Numbered from the stretch's first letter, positions 29,450 through 40,258 are shown. The stretch: DNA of 64,000 bases from Bactrocera neohumeralis (GCF_024586455.1 NW_026089623.1:7660204-7724203), one strand, 5' to 3'. The notes: generated by a model from the sequence alone, not told the origin. Made by a program: numbers and translations.

Positions 29450-31640
29450 AATATACCACTCAATAACGAACGGTAAAGTTCTCTCGATCCCACACAACAC
29501 GATGTAACAGGTTTCCTCCCTCGATGATGTAGGTAGTATTTGCATCGATGATTCGATTTGCACTTTCGATATTAATGTTCGCACATTCAAAGCAATCATA
29601 AGTGACTGACTTCTGTGTTTTACGCATTTTAATTGCATCAAAGAGCGATAAAGGGTAAGGGGCTAATTCGTGCTCGAAGACTTTTTCTAGCTCATCTTCA
29701 AATGTCTTTGTAATACTCATACGTTGAAATAATAATACAGGATCTTTTGGGACCTTCTCATCAGGAACCTTCATGGTACTGTTCACAGATAATTGAGGTA
29801 GTACTTTATCAGTACGTTTCAATTTAATATTATTAAATGTTTCGCCCATCATTTTACTCAATATACCCATTTCACAAGTATTATGGCAATTGATTTTATC
29901 ATCCCCAATGACTCCATTGGCAATGGACATGATTTTGTTCCATTCAGGATTATGTGATGAAAACCATTCACGAAGTTTCTTGATGTCTCCAGTATCTCTT
30001 TTTACGCGTGAATCCCTTTCATCGACTTATTGATCTGTTGTGTCCATTCTTACATCCGCTAAATCTTCCAATCTTTCACACACCGTATTCATTGCGTACT
30101 TCTTCCTCGAGCAACACCTCCATCTGTTTTCATTGACTTTATCATCGAATGCTCAATGACCATATCCGTTGAAGTTCCACAACTCAATTTATCAGAACGT
30201 CTAATTGTGAAAAATCTCCGTGACTATCTCTCGAAAACATCAGGATCATCAATCAAGTTTTCCAATTGTAGCATATCTTGTAGATATAAATGTGCAGATT
30301 TGGCATAAGGCAAATACCCTGCTGCGTGAAAGTAAGGAAGCATTTCTCGAATGCTATTCAAATGAGCTTTCCATTCTCCCATACGCTCAGCTCTTATAAA
30401 CTCCTTAGCAATTGATGCCATGTAAAAATATTGCGTCCCCAATTTTGCAGTTGGTCCACTTTGTTCATATTCCTTTAATTTTTGATTCAACTGCTTAAGT
30501 AATGCCTCAGCCATCTCATCGCCATTCTCAATATCAACGTATAAAATTGATTTATTTATTATAAGGTCTACAGTATCTTGTGTATGTTACAGTATGTTGT
30601 TAAAGTGAGATGGAGTAATGTGTGAGCTCCAACTTCTCTGGCATAAACATGACCATTCAACATTTTGTCTAATGAGTTAGTGCCATAAATCCCAATAATA
30701 TGACCAATTGCTCCAAAAAAAAAGACATGAGTAAATGGAAACATCCAAGTCTTACTACGATCTTCGATATCTCAGCTGATACAATTTCTCGAGCTTTTGC
30801 ATAAAAAGCTGATCAAAAGTAATAATGCATACATCTTGATTATAACGTTTTGCATTTTCCAAAGCACAGAGTAAAATTGTGTAGATAGTATTGTAGTTAC
30901 ATGTTGGTTGATGAATGAATGGTAAAAAGAGAATTTCAGACTTTGAAAAATCCATGATATTACTCGTTAAATGTTCAATGTAACCGTTCCAACCAGGTAA
31001 TAGTAAAACTTTCCATTTTCCATACAACCACAAAATATCAACTTTTTTCAGTAAAGATACTACTGTGCTACTTTCATAATCGAAATTTTGTGCAACTATT
31101 TTACTATACCCAACTGCACCATCATTTTGATAGACTTTTATTGGTACATGAGCTTTCACTGCAAAAGCTTTCGCTGAAAGGTCGTGATATAGGTTTCTCG
31201 GCTATAGCTGCCGCTTTTGGAGTTATAATTTGAATGATACCCATTATGTGGAGCGTGTTATGACCGTCTAGAGTATGTACATTGATGCCAGCATTGTCTG
31301 CAGCATCTTGAATAATTGTTCCAGTTTCTGGTGGTAGAATATAAGGTGGACGATGAAGAACTGCTGCTGCCTCATACATCATAGTTTAATTATAAGATGC
31401 ACACAAACCGAAAGATGAAAAAATTTTAATAAGACGTTTTGATGGTTGAAACTTGAGACACTCTTCGTCAAAGATGCTGAGCTTTTTTCATTTCAGCCGT
31501 TTTATCTGCTTCATTGCGACAGAACAAATAGTATTTCTTGAAACAAAAAGACGATTCATTACCTCGTGCTCTAGTATGTACCTGTTTGCATGGAGAGACA
31601 ATTTTACGATCTACAAATTTTGTTAGAACCATTTTTGGTA
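29450..31640 (-). pseudogene. Uncharacterised invertebrate protein family, broken copy
   Basis: Minus-strand pieces in one consistent order: a Cys/His-containing start (about 31640-31480), IQDAADNAGINVHTLDGHNT (31382-31122), an LLPGWNGYIEHLT and CIITFDQLFMQKL segment (31159-30755), a decayed KIVVRLGCFHLLM region (30755-30580), EFIRAERMGEWKAHLNSIRE with PYAKSAHLYLQDM (30514-30224), and a C-terminus with HELAPYPLSLFDAIKMRKTQ and GGNLLHRVVW (29930-29460). I recall this arrangement from large uncharacterised proteins repeated in arthropod genomes; I know no function. Stops and shifts separate the pieces. Whether it is transposon-borne is not shown. Confidence 0.55.
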
Positions 31641-32145
31641 GCTCTCATTGTCGAGGTATAAGCAAAAAACGCAAATTTATGACTTTTGTTCTCGAATAAA
31701 AAACCACACACAAGCGGGATCGATGGGGTCTTTTGACATGTCATTTGCAATGACGGATCCAAGGTCTGCACAAAAATCCAGCTTGTTGGGAATTAATGCA
31801 AACTTGAGTCAATGCAAACAAACAAACAATCAAATCTTATCCCTTGTTCAGACCGAAACTTTGAAAGGATTAGATTACATTTAAGCCTTTCACTAATCAG
31901 CCCGTTCTCACTGCTGTTGGACAGATGATAAAACAGCTGTTTTTTGCCATTCAAGAATTCACATCGCTTAATATTTATTAAAAGAAAACATTGTCATATA
32001 GTATTTTGTAATAAAAGCCGTCTTCTTTTAAATATTTTCCATATAATGGATATTTTTATTTGGGAAGTAGATTTTCAGGAGAAATTACTTTCATTGCTTT
32101 AAAAAAAATTGTTTATTGACATTTTTTTCTGTTTGTAATGTCTAA
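31641..32145. other. Non-coding interval
   Basis: No gene recognised. The short plus-strand frame at 31648 is antisense to a possible further N-terminal extension of the preceding pseudogene and has no motif of its own. Confidence 0.45.
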
Positions 32146-32718
32146 TACCCGAGACAGACATGTAGTAACCATACCATATATGGCACAAATACCATATGTG
32201 TGTCACCAAATGCTAGCAAAATACCATATGAGCAATGTAGTATTTTGCTGGTAACAATACTATGATGTTTCATTGTGGTATTTGTATAAACACAGCTAAA
32301 AACAGGTAAAAAACTTTGCTAAAAGCTTTTACACAAAAGCTCTTCGAAATATTCTGTCAAAATGACTTAAAAAATTAATTAATGAAGTGGACAACAAAAC
32401 ATTTTTCACAATTTTTCTTCCGGAAAAACAGGAAATGTTTCATTTTATGTGAGGATTTTAGAGAAACTTTAATCAAATCGCTTTTTTGCGATGAAAATAC
32501 TATATTAACTTTACAATATTTTAAATAATTGAACTTATTTTCTCCATAATACACAACAACATATTTATTGTTTAAATTTTTTTTTAATATTTAATGTCTA
32601 TGAAACAAAGCTGGTATTTGAGTTTATTACATAGCCATGTTTGGCACCAACGTAGTAAACAGAATACCATGATACCTTTACTATGGTACATATTGTTACT
32701 ACATGTCTGTCACGGGTA
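32146..32718. mobile_element. MITE with TACCCGWGACAGACATGTAG termini
   Basis: Left end tacccgagacagacatgtag and right end ctacatgtctgtcacgggta form an inverted repeat with one mismatch. Similarity continues inward (gtaaccata and tattgttac). Flanks read taa on both sides, giving a TAA or, shifted by two bases, a TA duplication. The interior repeats accatat/atatggt motifs. No coding capacity. Confidence 0.8.
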
Positions 32719-32944
32719 TAAATCAGCTGTGATAATGTAATAGAGTTCCAATGCTGACAAGTAGATGGCGCAAAATTAGAGTCGCACCGAGAGATTTAGA
32801 GTGGATCAGTTTCAAATCACTTCGATGAAGTGGTTTTTAACTGTCATTTTTGTATGGCGAAATCTTGATAAATTTATAGGATTAGTAGGATAAATCACTC
32901 AACAGCCGAAATCGTGTGATTAGGTGTCGGTCTGAACATGGTAT

Positions 32945-33215
32945 TACCTCTTTATAATATTAGTGTAGATTATATAAAATCATCGATTGGGCCTTAAGAA
33001 ACACATAGCAATTTAAATGGAAATCTTTGTTTGCTCTGCTAACACGAATGATAGGATACAAGATTACAACAATAGTTTACCGTTAGTTCTTTCGGTTTTG
33101 GCTGTGACAATTGTTGCAAAAATAAATTGCCCAATAGCGCCATACTGTGACGTAATTCTTTCGAATTGAGACCAAGAAACGTAGAACAGCATTTAATTGT
33201 AAGCAAAAAACGTAA
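32945..33215. repeat. Dispersed repeat G, copy 1
   Basis: Aligns with 51040-51362: tataatattagt, atcatcgattgggccttaag, ttcggttttggctgtgacaa, cgtagaacagcatttaattg. At 51362 the repeat joins BEL/Pao gag coding sequence, so it may be part of a BEL element's 5' region. This copy is 73 bp shorter because of an internal deletion near 32970. Confidence 0.75.
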
Positions 33216-33492
33216 ACTCTCTTGTTAATCCGTGAAATAGACTTAATTATTAGTTTATAACAGAGGTGGGCACAAGTTGATTTTCCTATGCACGCGTGCA
33301 TAGGGCCTCTGCTGCGACGAGCAGCACAAAATATTACGCTATATATTGAATACGAACGATCGGTAGCCCTCGGCACAATGAAGACTGAATGCTATCATAC
33401 CAGTGGCTATGGGAAAGCAAAACAGTCGCATGCATACACTTGTTCAAGCAACGCCACGCTGCGCTATTTCAAATATACAGTGAGAGCTAACA

Positions 33493-35033
33493 ATGTTTAT
33501 GCGCGAATGGGAAGACGATTTTTTCTTTATAGAAAATTTGGATGGAAGAGCACAATGTTTTATTTGTTACGACATTGTTGGTCGCAATTCTAAATTTTGT
33601 TTAAGCCGACATTATTTCTCTTGCCATACAAATTTTAAATTTTTTACTGGAGGTGAGCGGAAGCTAATGCTTTTGCAATTGCAAGCAGAATTTTTTTAAA
33701 ATTTATTGCAAATGATAATAATAATGATACTGAAACTGATAATGGTAAAAATAATAATAAAGATATTGATTTGCCTTTAATAAAGGCATCTTTTACTGTT
33801 GCGTTGGCTTTGGCAAAGCAGTGTCGCCCATTTGAAGATGGCCTTTTTTTCTTAAATTTGTCTTCAGAAGTTTTGAAATGTTTTGGTGGAAAAGGGAAAG
33901 AAGTTTTGAAAATCATAGAAACAGTACCTTTATCTCGTCGTACCGTCACACGTAGGACTGAAGATATAAGCAAATTTGTCCACTCTGAGACTAAAAATAG
34001 ATTGCTAAATTGCAAATATTTTTCTCACAGTTTGGATGAGAGTACTGAGAGACGGGGCCAAAGTAATGGTGGGATCGAAAAAGGGCTTAGTAGGGCAATT
34101 ATTAAAAAATCATTTCAAGGTTCTTTTTTTCCATTGTATAATCCACCAGCAAGCGTTATTCGCAAAAGGGGATTATTTGAAAAGGGCAATGAATATATCA
34201 ATAAAAATTATAAATAAAATTAAAGGGGCCACAACTCTTTAAACCACCGAAATTTCAAAACGCTTCTTGAGGATCTAAAAGCGGAATACGGTGACGTACT
34301 ATTATATACTGAGGTTCGTTGGCTAAGCCGTGGGAGAAGCCTTCAGCGCCTGTTCGATTTACGGAATGAAATCTTAACATTTTTTGAACAAAATATGTCT
34401 GCAGATAATGGGGATTTCGTTTTAGAACTAAAAAACAAAAATTTTTTGTATGATCTAGCCTCTTTGTGCGACATAACAGAATTATTCAATGAATTAAATT
34501 TACAGCTTCAAGGAAAACACAAGATAATAACACAATTAGTAACCACAGTACACCATTTCAGCCGGAAAATTAAAATTCTAATAAATGAAATAAAAAATGG
34601 AAATCTTTTAAATTTGAAAAAAGTAACAGAAATCTATAGCCAATTTAAAACATTTGATAAGAACATATAATACTGCAACATACTAGAAAACTTATACACA
34701 GATTATCATTTAAGATTTAAAGATTTTGAAATTATAAAGAATATAATAGATCTGCACGAATATACCCTTATCTGCGACATTGAAAAGCAAGACCCTGAAC
34801 TGCAACCAGAGTTAGTTAACATGAGACAAGATTTCTCAATTCCGTTGCTAACTGGCGAACAATTTTGGAGGGCAATCGACGAAAAGAAGTATCCAAAGAC
34901 AAAGGATCAGATTTACAGACGTTATTCTATGTTTGGATCGACATACAACTGTGAATCTGCCTTTTCGTCGATGAAACTTATACTTAACAAACAAAGAAAT
35001 CGAATGACGGAAGATAATAATATAATAATATAA
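33493..35033 (+). pseudogene. hAT transposase, broken
   Basis: N-terminal zinc-finger-like part: CFICYDIVGRNSKFCLSRHY with H/C residues (33493-33699). RNase H-like core pieces: FTVALALAKQCRPFEDGLFF (33771 on), SHSLDESTERRG (the DEST catalytic block) and TEVRWLSRGRSLQRLFDLRN (about 34311-34370). The 34395-34670 piece carries NELNLQLQGKHKIITQL. The C-terminal dimerisation (hATC) part, FGSTYNCESAFSSMKL, lies at 34930-34980. Breaks near 33700, 34070 and 34240. It resembles the ZBED5/GTF2IRD2-like branch. Confidence 0.8.
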
Positions 35034-35105
35034 TATAATAATATAATATAATAATATAATAATGAGATAATAAGAATAAAAATTAATAATAATAAATAAT
35101 AATCA
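35015..35105. repeat. (ATAAT)n-like microsatellite
   Basis: Repeated ataatataat units near the 3' end of the hAT element. They account for the low-complexity minus-strand frame at 34922-35176, which is not a gene. Confidence 0.8.
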
Positions 35106-35266
35106 TGAATAGCACATTTGTACGTTAACTTGCAAGACTCAGTGTACACTGTTGTTGTGCCGAACGACATGCTCAAATTCGTGCTTTCGCTGCTTCACAC
35201 ACAAATAGTAATAGTATGCGTGTACAAATGTAACAATATGTGTGAGTGCCCACTTCTGGTTTATAA

Positions 35267-35564
35267 TTAAAAAGTTTTAGTGAAATGATTTCTATTTATC
35301 ACAATTCTTTTTAATCATTTGGCATTTATATTGTCAATAGCAAAAAGTATTTACTAAAACCTGATCAAAATATTTTCCCTCAACAAAATTATTTCATTGA
35401 AACTTTCCACTATGAACTAATAAATTAAGTATATTTCACGAATTAACAAGAATGTTTACGTTTTTATTTACAATTTCCATGCTTCTTATTTTTATCTTGA
35501 AAGAATTACGTCACAACAAGGCGGTTGCATTCTTTTCTTTGCTGCTGGGTAATTAAACGTTGAT
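35267..35564. other. AT-rich spacer
   Basis: No gene or repeat pair recognised between the hAT element and the MITE. Confidence 0.5.
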
Positions 35565-35568
35565 TTAA

Positions 35569-36177
35569 GGGAGTACTCTCATGTGAACGCCTACATTTTA
35601 CCACTTTTTAGGAAATTTTTTTTTATGCGACAACAAAATTCAATCATTTTAATTTTTTAATATACATATTTTTATTTGTATTTTGAAATGTACAAAAAAA
35701 AAATTTTTCCTTTTTTACATTTTTAATATATTTTTTTTTTAAATCAAAGTAGTCCCCAACAAAAAAAAAGTAGTTCACTGGTCATGGTGATAACGGCTGT
35801 TCTTGTTGTCTGAAATAAAAAAAATCGGATGGATTATTATTCAGTAGTTCTGCGGCTATCGTCCCTACCAAATATCATTAATTTCATTACAAAAAAAAAA
35901 AATGTCGAACTTCAAAAAATGTCACGAAAATCTTGTTTTTTTCGTTAAAACTCGTTTAAAAAAATATAAAAATATTTTCAAAGTAAACAATTCTGGTAGG
36001 GACGATAACTATAAACGAGTAGAAAAACATTTCTAAATTTTAAAGCAATCGGTTGAATACTTTTTTTTAGGACCATGACAGTTTCAGAAAATGATGATTC
36101 GAGAAAAATGCGTTTAGAAACGTAGCAGCTGCAGACTTGTCATGGCGCCTGGTAGACAGTCGCTTACGACACGTCGC
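35569..36177. mobile_element. piggyBac-like MITE, copy 2 (right end missing)
   Basis: Starts gggagtactctcatgtg after TTAA (35565-35568) and follows copy 1 (2624 onward) to gcttacgacacgtcg at about 36177. Homology then ends without the right terminal repeat. It is therefore truncated or disrupted. The relative orientation is the same as copy 1. Confidence 0.8.
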
Positions 36178-36510
36178 TTGCTGTATTGGTAGCTTCAAAA
36201 TAATATTTTCATTCTTGGCTTGGGTGCGTACATGTGGTTTCAAATTCGTAAAGTACAAACAATTTTTAAAATAATATACAAATTGCTAAATTCTAAATTT
36301 AACTATTTCAGACGCCTTAGTTAAATGTTGGATGCGTTAGAAGTAATGTTACGGAAATATTTACAATTAGGTAAAATTTCTGCTCTGAAATGCGGACTGC
36401 ATATAACCTCAATTATTCATAAATGAAGCCGTAATTCAGAATTTTCGATAATATATTATGTGAACATATTGTTGTGATCGAATTTCACAATATATATGTA
36501 TGTATGTATG
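36178..36510. other. Unassigned interval
   Basis: No coding sequence. A (TATG)n run lies at 36496-36511. Short similarity to the right part of the MITE (tacggtctgaattttt versus gtaattcagaatttt) is too weak to claim. Confidence 0.4.
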
Positions 36511-36600
36511 TACATTAGGGTGTGCCATTTTGAGGCAACCTTTTTTTCAACTGAAAAACAGGCTCAAAACTTTCGAAATGTGTAGAAGTGTAAAAGTCAC
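36511..36600 (+). repeat. Small dispersed repeat H, copy 2
   Basis: acattagggtgtgccatttt, tgaggcaacc, ttcaactgaaaaacaggctc and aaaactttcgaaa match, inverted, the insertion in gag of provirus B at 15678-15767. The left end at tacattaggg is sharp in both copies. Confidence 0.7.
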
Positions 36601-37015
36601 TCAAAAGATGAGCTCTTAATATTAATATTAAAAGGTGCCTCTTTCAAATTTTCTGTTTTCCATATAAATTACATGGAAAAAAAATCATTTTTTTTGTGGT
36701 GGTTATTGAGAGAAGGTTATTATATGTGCACGGGATGGCTGCCAGTAGGGATGGTAACCTCGATTCCGATTCTACTCGAAAATCGAGTTTTCTCGTAAAA
36801 TAATCGACATACAATACATCCAAACTCTTACAAACACCCAAAGGCATAGTATAATAAACGAATATCGCGTTGTCTAATATTAATTTTACAGCGTTGAAAA
36901 GCTGGATTGCTAATATCTGATAAGAAAACAGCACTAAAGGCTAACAAGTCAACAAATTACTATTAAAAACAAAAACAAGATTATTTCATAAAAATAAAAT
37001 GTAGAAAAGGCAACT
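36601..37015. other. Unassigned interval
   Basis: No gene. A short inverted motif, tcgattccgattctactcga followed by aaaatcgagttttctcg, is present near 36760-36800. Confidence 0.4.
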
Positions 37016-37019
37016 TATA

Positions 37020-37666
37020 GCCCTGACAGACGACAGCGCTAATATGCATTAGCGGGCTTAATTTACATTTACTTGCGCATTTGACCCATGTTAATGCAAG
37101 TTTGCAATGCACAAGAATTCTGTGCATTTAGTTGAATTTACCAAATTTGAGTAGGCGACACCGCTCAAAAATGGCCGATTTTTGCTATTTTTGGACAGAT
37201 GTCGCTTGAAGTCTGCCGCCTCCTTTGCGTTTGCAGCATCAGAGGTAAGCAGTTTTATATTGCCAATCAAATTATGTGCAAGTATATTAACAAAAACAAA
37301 TTTTAATATATTTAGATGGCAGAAAATAAAAAACGCATAGTTAGCTAACCATTTTTCCATTACTCTTAACTTTTTCGCACACTTTTTCCGCATTACAATC
37401 AATTATTACTATTAATTTCACTCTATTATCTTTTAACGTAGTTAATAATAAACGAATTTTTTCGTAAAATTTATATTGATTTTCCAAAAATACCTAAATT
37501 TCTATTAATAATTTCTCTTATTCATTTTTATTTCACTTTTTTTTTAATAAATAAAAAAATTTCACTATCAGCTGTCTAAATTCACAAGTCTGCCGTCTGT
37601 CACCATAAAATTGCAATGCGCATTAGCATTGCTTAAAGCGTATTAATTTTGCTCGTCTGTCAGTGC
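37020..37666. mobile_element. MITE with GCMCTGACAGACGA termini
   Basis: Left gccctgacagacga and right tcgtctgtcagtgc are inverted with one mismatch. Both sides are flanked by TATA (37016-37019, 37667-37670). Subterminal inverted similarity continues (aatatgcattagcg, cgcattagcattg). The minus-strand frame inside has no recognisable domain. Confidence 0.75.
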
Positions 37667-37670
37667 TATA

Positions 37671-37984
37671 AACAGACAAAAGTTTATGAGTCTGTATGTT
37701 TGTTACTTCTCCACGACTAAATGGCTGGAGCGATTTTAATAAAATTTGGAATGGTATTTGGGAATATATGCTACGACTTCGAAATTTCGAGACTGCGAGG
37801 AAATATCTTATTTCCATGGGAAAATCGATGAATATGAATTCCCGAATAATGTATGGGAAACTTTGTGCATGGGAAACGAATGTTCGCACGCATAAAGGCG
37901 TTGGGAAACTTTGTTTAACAAGCCGCTGTGATCACTCGATAATCGATTCTCGCTCCCGTGGTTGTGAGGTTCTCAAATTTTGTT
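37671..37984. repeat. Possible Helitron-like 5' segment
   Basis: tgtatgtttgttacttctcc, then tggctggagcgattttaata, resembles the conserved region after Helitron 5' ends in insects (compare 9510-9560). No coding or 3' end follows. The short plus-strand frame has no motif. Confidence 0.35.
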
Positions 37985-38935
37985 CAGTAAGTCCCTGCGA
38001 GCGCTTGATTCTCAGTTTCTGATAAAGGTTCTCCATCACGGCGTGTTTTTGATACCTTCGCCTGAGAACTATTTCTAGAAAGTTGATATCTAGATCTTTT
38101 GGGGATTTTAAAATGAAAAAAAGTTAAGCTGTACTAAATTATTTGCTTTAAATCTATAAAAATGTAATTGAAAAATTATAAGAACTGCTTGAGTCGCAAA
38201 GCTGTTTGGATAGTTAAAAGTTACAATACTATATATTATTTACTGAAAATTTAAAAATAGTGATTTCGTTCTGAAAAGAACTTTGTTTATTTTGAAAAAA
38301 AAAAAAAACAAGAAAAAACGTTAACTTCGGCTGCACCGAAGCTAATATACCCTTCACAGGTGCATTTCTTTTAGTAACTATGTGTTCAGTTTGTATGGAA
38401 GCTACATATATGCTATTATAATCCGATCTGACAAATTTTTTCGGATATTACATTGTTGCTTTAGAAAATAATCTATACCAAATTTGGTGAAGATACATTG
38501 TCAATTGTGAAAGTTTTCCATACAAGAACTTGATTCTGATCTTTCAGTTTATATGGCAGCTATATGTTATAGTGGTCCGATATCGACCGTTCCGACAAAT
38601 GAGCAGCTTCTTGAAGAGAAAATGACGTTAGCAAAATTTCAAAAGGATATCTTAAAAACTGAGGGACTAGTTCGTATATATACAGACGGACGGACAGACA
38701 TACAGACGGACATGGTTAAATCGACTCAGCTCAACATACTGATCATTTATATATATACTTTATAAGGTCTCCGACGCTTCTTTCTGGGTGTTACAAATTT
38801 CTTGACAAACTTAATATACCCTGTTCAGGGTATAAAAACTTTTATTTTGGATTGAATTACCTGCTATACGAATTTAAAATATATGTATATATGTATATGT
38901 ATATTTTTGGGATTGCTGTTATAAAAAGCAACCCT
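37985..38935. repeat. Dispersed repeat E, copy 2, with DINE-1-like insertion
   Basis: 37985-38308 and 38839-38935 together align with 24733-25110. The 530-bp interruption is the DINE-1-like copy at 38309. The right end continues into tgttataaaaagcaacccta and gcactgacttaacaagg, which match 44262-44303, where the piggyBac element sits. Confidence 0.8.
38309..38838 (+). mobile_element. DINE-1/mini-me-like element, copy 2 (complete)
   Basis: Starts caagaaaaaacgttaac with a hairpin, cttcggctgcaccgaag. It carries tatacccttc inside the left end, an (RGAC)n run near 38685-38712, a TA run near 38750 and a terminal hairpin, tataccctgttcagggtata (38813-38832). The left tataccct is the inverse of the right agggtata. 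Comparison with the uninterrupted repeat at about 25030 fixes the insertion between A/A (T/T), the target type of Helentron relatives. Confidence 0.75.
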
Positions 38936-39254
38936 AAACGGGAGCACTGACTTAACAAGGACAATGAACTTCGACAGCGCACGCTAAAAAGTACAAAATC
39001 CACAAAATCAGTGTGACACTTCAAAACGAACCCTCACATATCTAGACGCGTTCACCATATAAGTTTGTGTAATATAAAAAACTGTAAGCAAATTCAATTC
39101 GGCGAAGTAAATTGTATAAACTAAAACTAAAAGGGAAATCTACAAGTGTAGACAAATCCCTTCGCGTGTGCAAATATAATAAAAGAAACTGAAGTGATTT
39201 GTGAGAAAGAAAAAAACAAAACAAATTTTTGATCTAAAAATGTTGCATTAATAA

Positions 39255-39612
39255 AGCACGTTCTAAGAATTTGTAAAAGGATGCAGTGTCGGATACTCTG
39301 ATATTTGCGACCGGTATCGACCGGTATAACTTATACTAACTTATAATCAAAGTGCACATACAGACTTGTTGGAATTATAAATAACGTTTTAGGAATTTGT
39401 AAAAGTGTACAATGTCGGGTACTCCGGGATTTTGCCTGAAGTGACTGGTGTCGACCGTTAAGAGTACCATTAACTTATAATCAAATAGCACAAACAGACT
39501 TGTTCTAATTCAAAAGAAAATGCTGGAAAGTTGTAAAAGGGTGCAGTGTCGGGTACTCTGAACTTGGCGTAATGTGCCCGGTGTCGACCGTTAAGGGCAC
39601 CGTTAACTCAAG
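39255..39612. repeat. Three-unit tandem repeat, about 130 bp
   Basis: Units near 39255, 39381 and 39513 each contain gtaaaagggtgcagtgtcgg-like sequence, then gtactc, a tcgaccgttaa-like block and a final cagacttgtt. Spacing is about 126 and 133 bp. Upstream leader or LTR sequence of the gypsy-like element at 40614 is one possible context. Confidence 0.75.
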
Positions 39613-39624
39613 CCTTTCAGCGAT

Positions 39625-39988
39625 TCAGATTTTGTGGCAACAGAAAGGGAGCAGTTTAAGCATATGTATGTAGTATGTAAGCAACCAGCATTAAGGCAAT
39701 TCACAGTCTGGTGCAAATGGTCTTGCGTATTTGCAATTGCAAATGAGCGACGCATATTTTTGCTTTTACACTAACAAAATGTACAGCGAATTTGCAATTG
39801 CAAATATACAAGACCATTTGCACCAGATTGTGAATTGCCTTATTGTGTTTCGGCGAGAGCGTCGAAATAGACTGAGAAACTAGTGTTTGGTGATTTAGAT
39901 TTTGCGGCAGCAGAAAGTAACCAGCATTGATCCAGTTGGCGAAAGCGTCGGAATAAACTGAGAAACAATTGTTTGCGATTGAGTTGAT
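39625..39988. repeat. Two-unit tandem repeat, first unit holding a hairpin MITE
   Basis: gattttgtggcaacagaaag ... aaccagcatt ... gagagcgtcgaaatagactg recurs as gattttgcggcagcagaaag, aaccagcatt, gaaagcgtcggaataaactg (about 39895-39985). The first unit is lengthened by the palindromic element at 39692-39842. Confidence 0.65.
39692..39842. mobile_element. Palindromic 151-bp MITE
   Basis: taaggcaattcacagtctgg, tgcaaatggtcttg, then tttgcaattgcaaat are mirrored by atttgcaattgcaaa, caagaccatttgca and ccagattgtgaattgcctta, giving arms of about 52 bp around a 45-bp loop. It interrupts a tandem unit, so it is an insertion. Confidence 0.85.
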
Positions 39989-39992
39989 TTAA

Positions 39993-40254
39993 CACATTGA
40001 GGACGGCGCAGTTTTTAGTAGTCAGTTTCATCTGGCGGTATGAGGGTATTTTCATCTTCTTCAGAAGAGGAAAGTGACCGTTAAGATTCGGAAAAAAGTG
40101 ATGATGACACAGAATGGTTTTGATGCCAAATTATTTTTTATTTTATTAAAAAAAATAGATCTGAATCAAAGACAGCGTGACCCACCGGTGGCTCACGCCG
40201 CCAGATGAAACATAAGTGCATGACCCACCGGTGGGTCACGCCGTCCTGAACGTG
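39993..40254. mobile_element. piggyBac-derived MITE with palindromic motif
   Basis: Bounded by TTAA (39989-39992, 40255-40258). Ends cacattgaggacggcg and cgccgtcctgaacgtg are inverted with two mismatches. Inside, a short acidic frame (SSSSEEESDR, then EKSDDDTEW) looks like the N-terminus of a piggyBac transposase. Two copies of tgacccaccggtggstca lie near the right end; the second is a perfect palindrome. It appears to be an internal-deletion derivative of a larger element. Confidence 0.75.
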
Positions 40255-40258
40255 TTAA

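Larger units (their letters stand above)
33261..35258 (+). mobile_element. hAT transposon with perfect 8-bp TSD
   Basis: Ends cagaggtgggcac and gtgcccacttctg are inverted repeats with one mismatch. Flanks gtttataa (33253-33260) and gtttataa (35259-35266) are identical, as hAT transposition produces. The 1,998-bp element encodes one transposase, plus strand, now broken. An AT-repeat tract lies near its 3' end. Confidence 0.92.

Noticed and set aside
34922..35176. Leu/Ile/Tyr-rich ORF as a membrane protein
   Set aside because: Produced by an ATAAT microsatellite.
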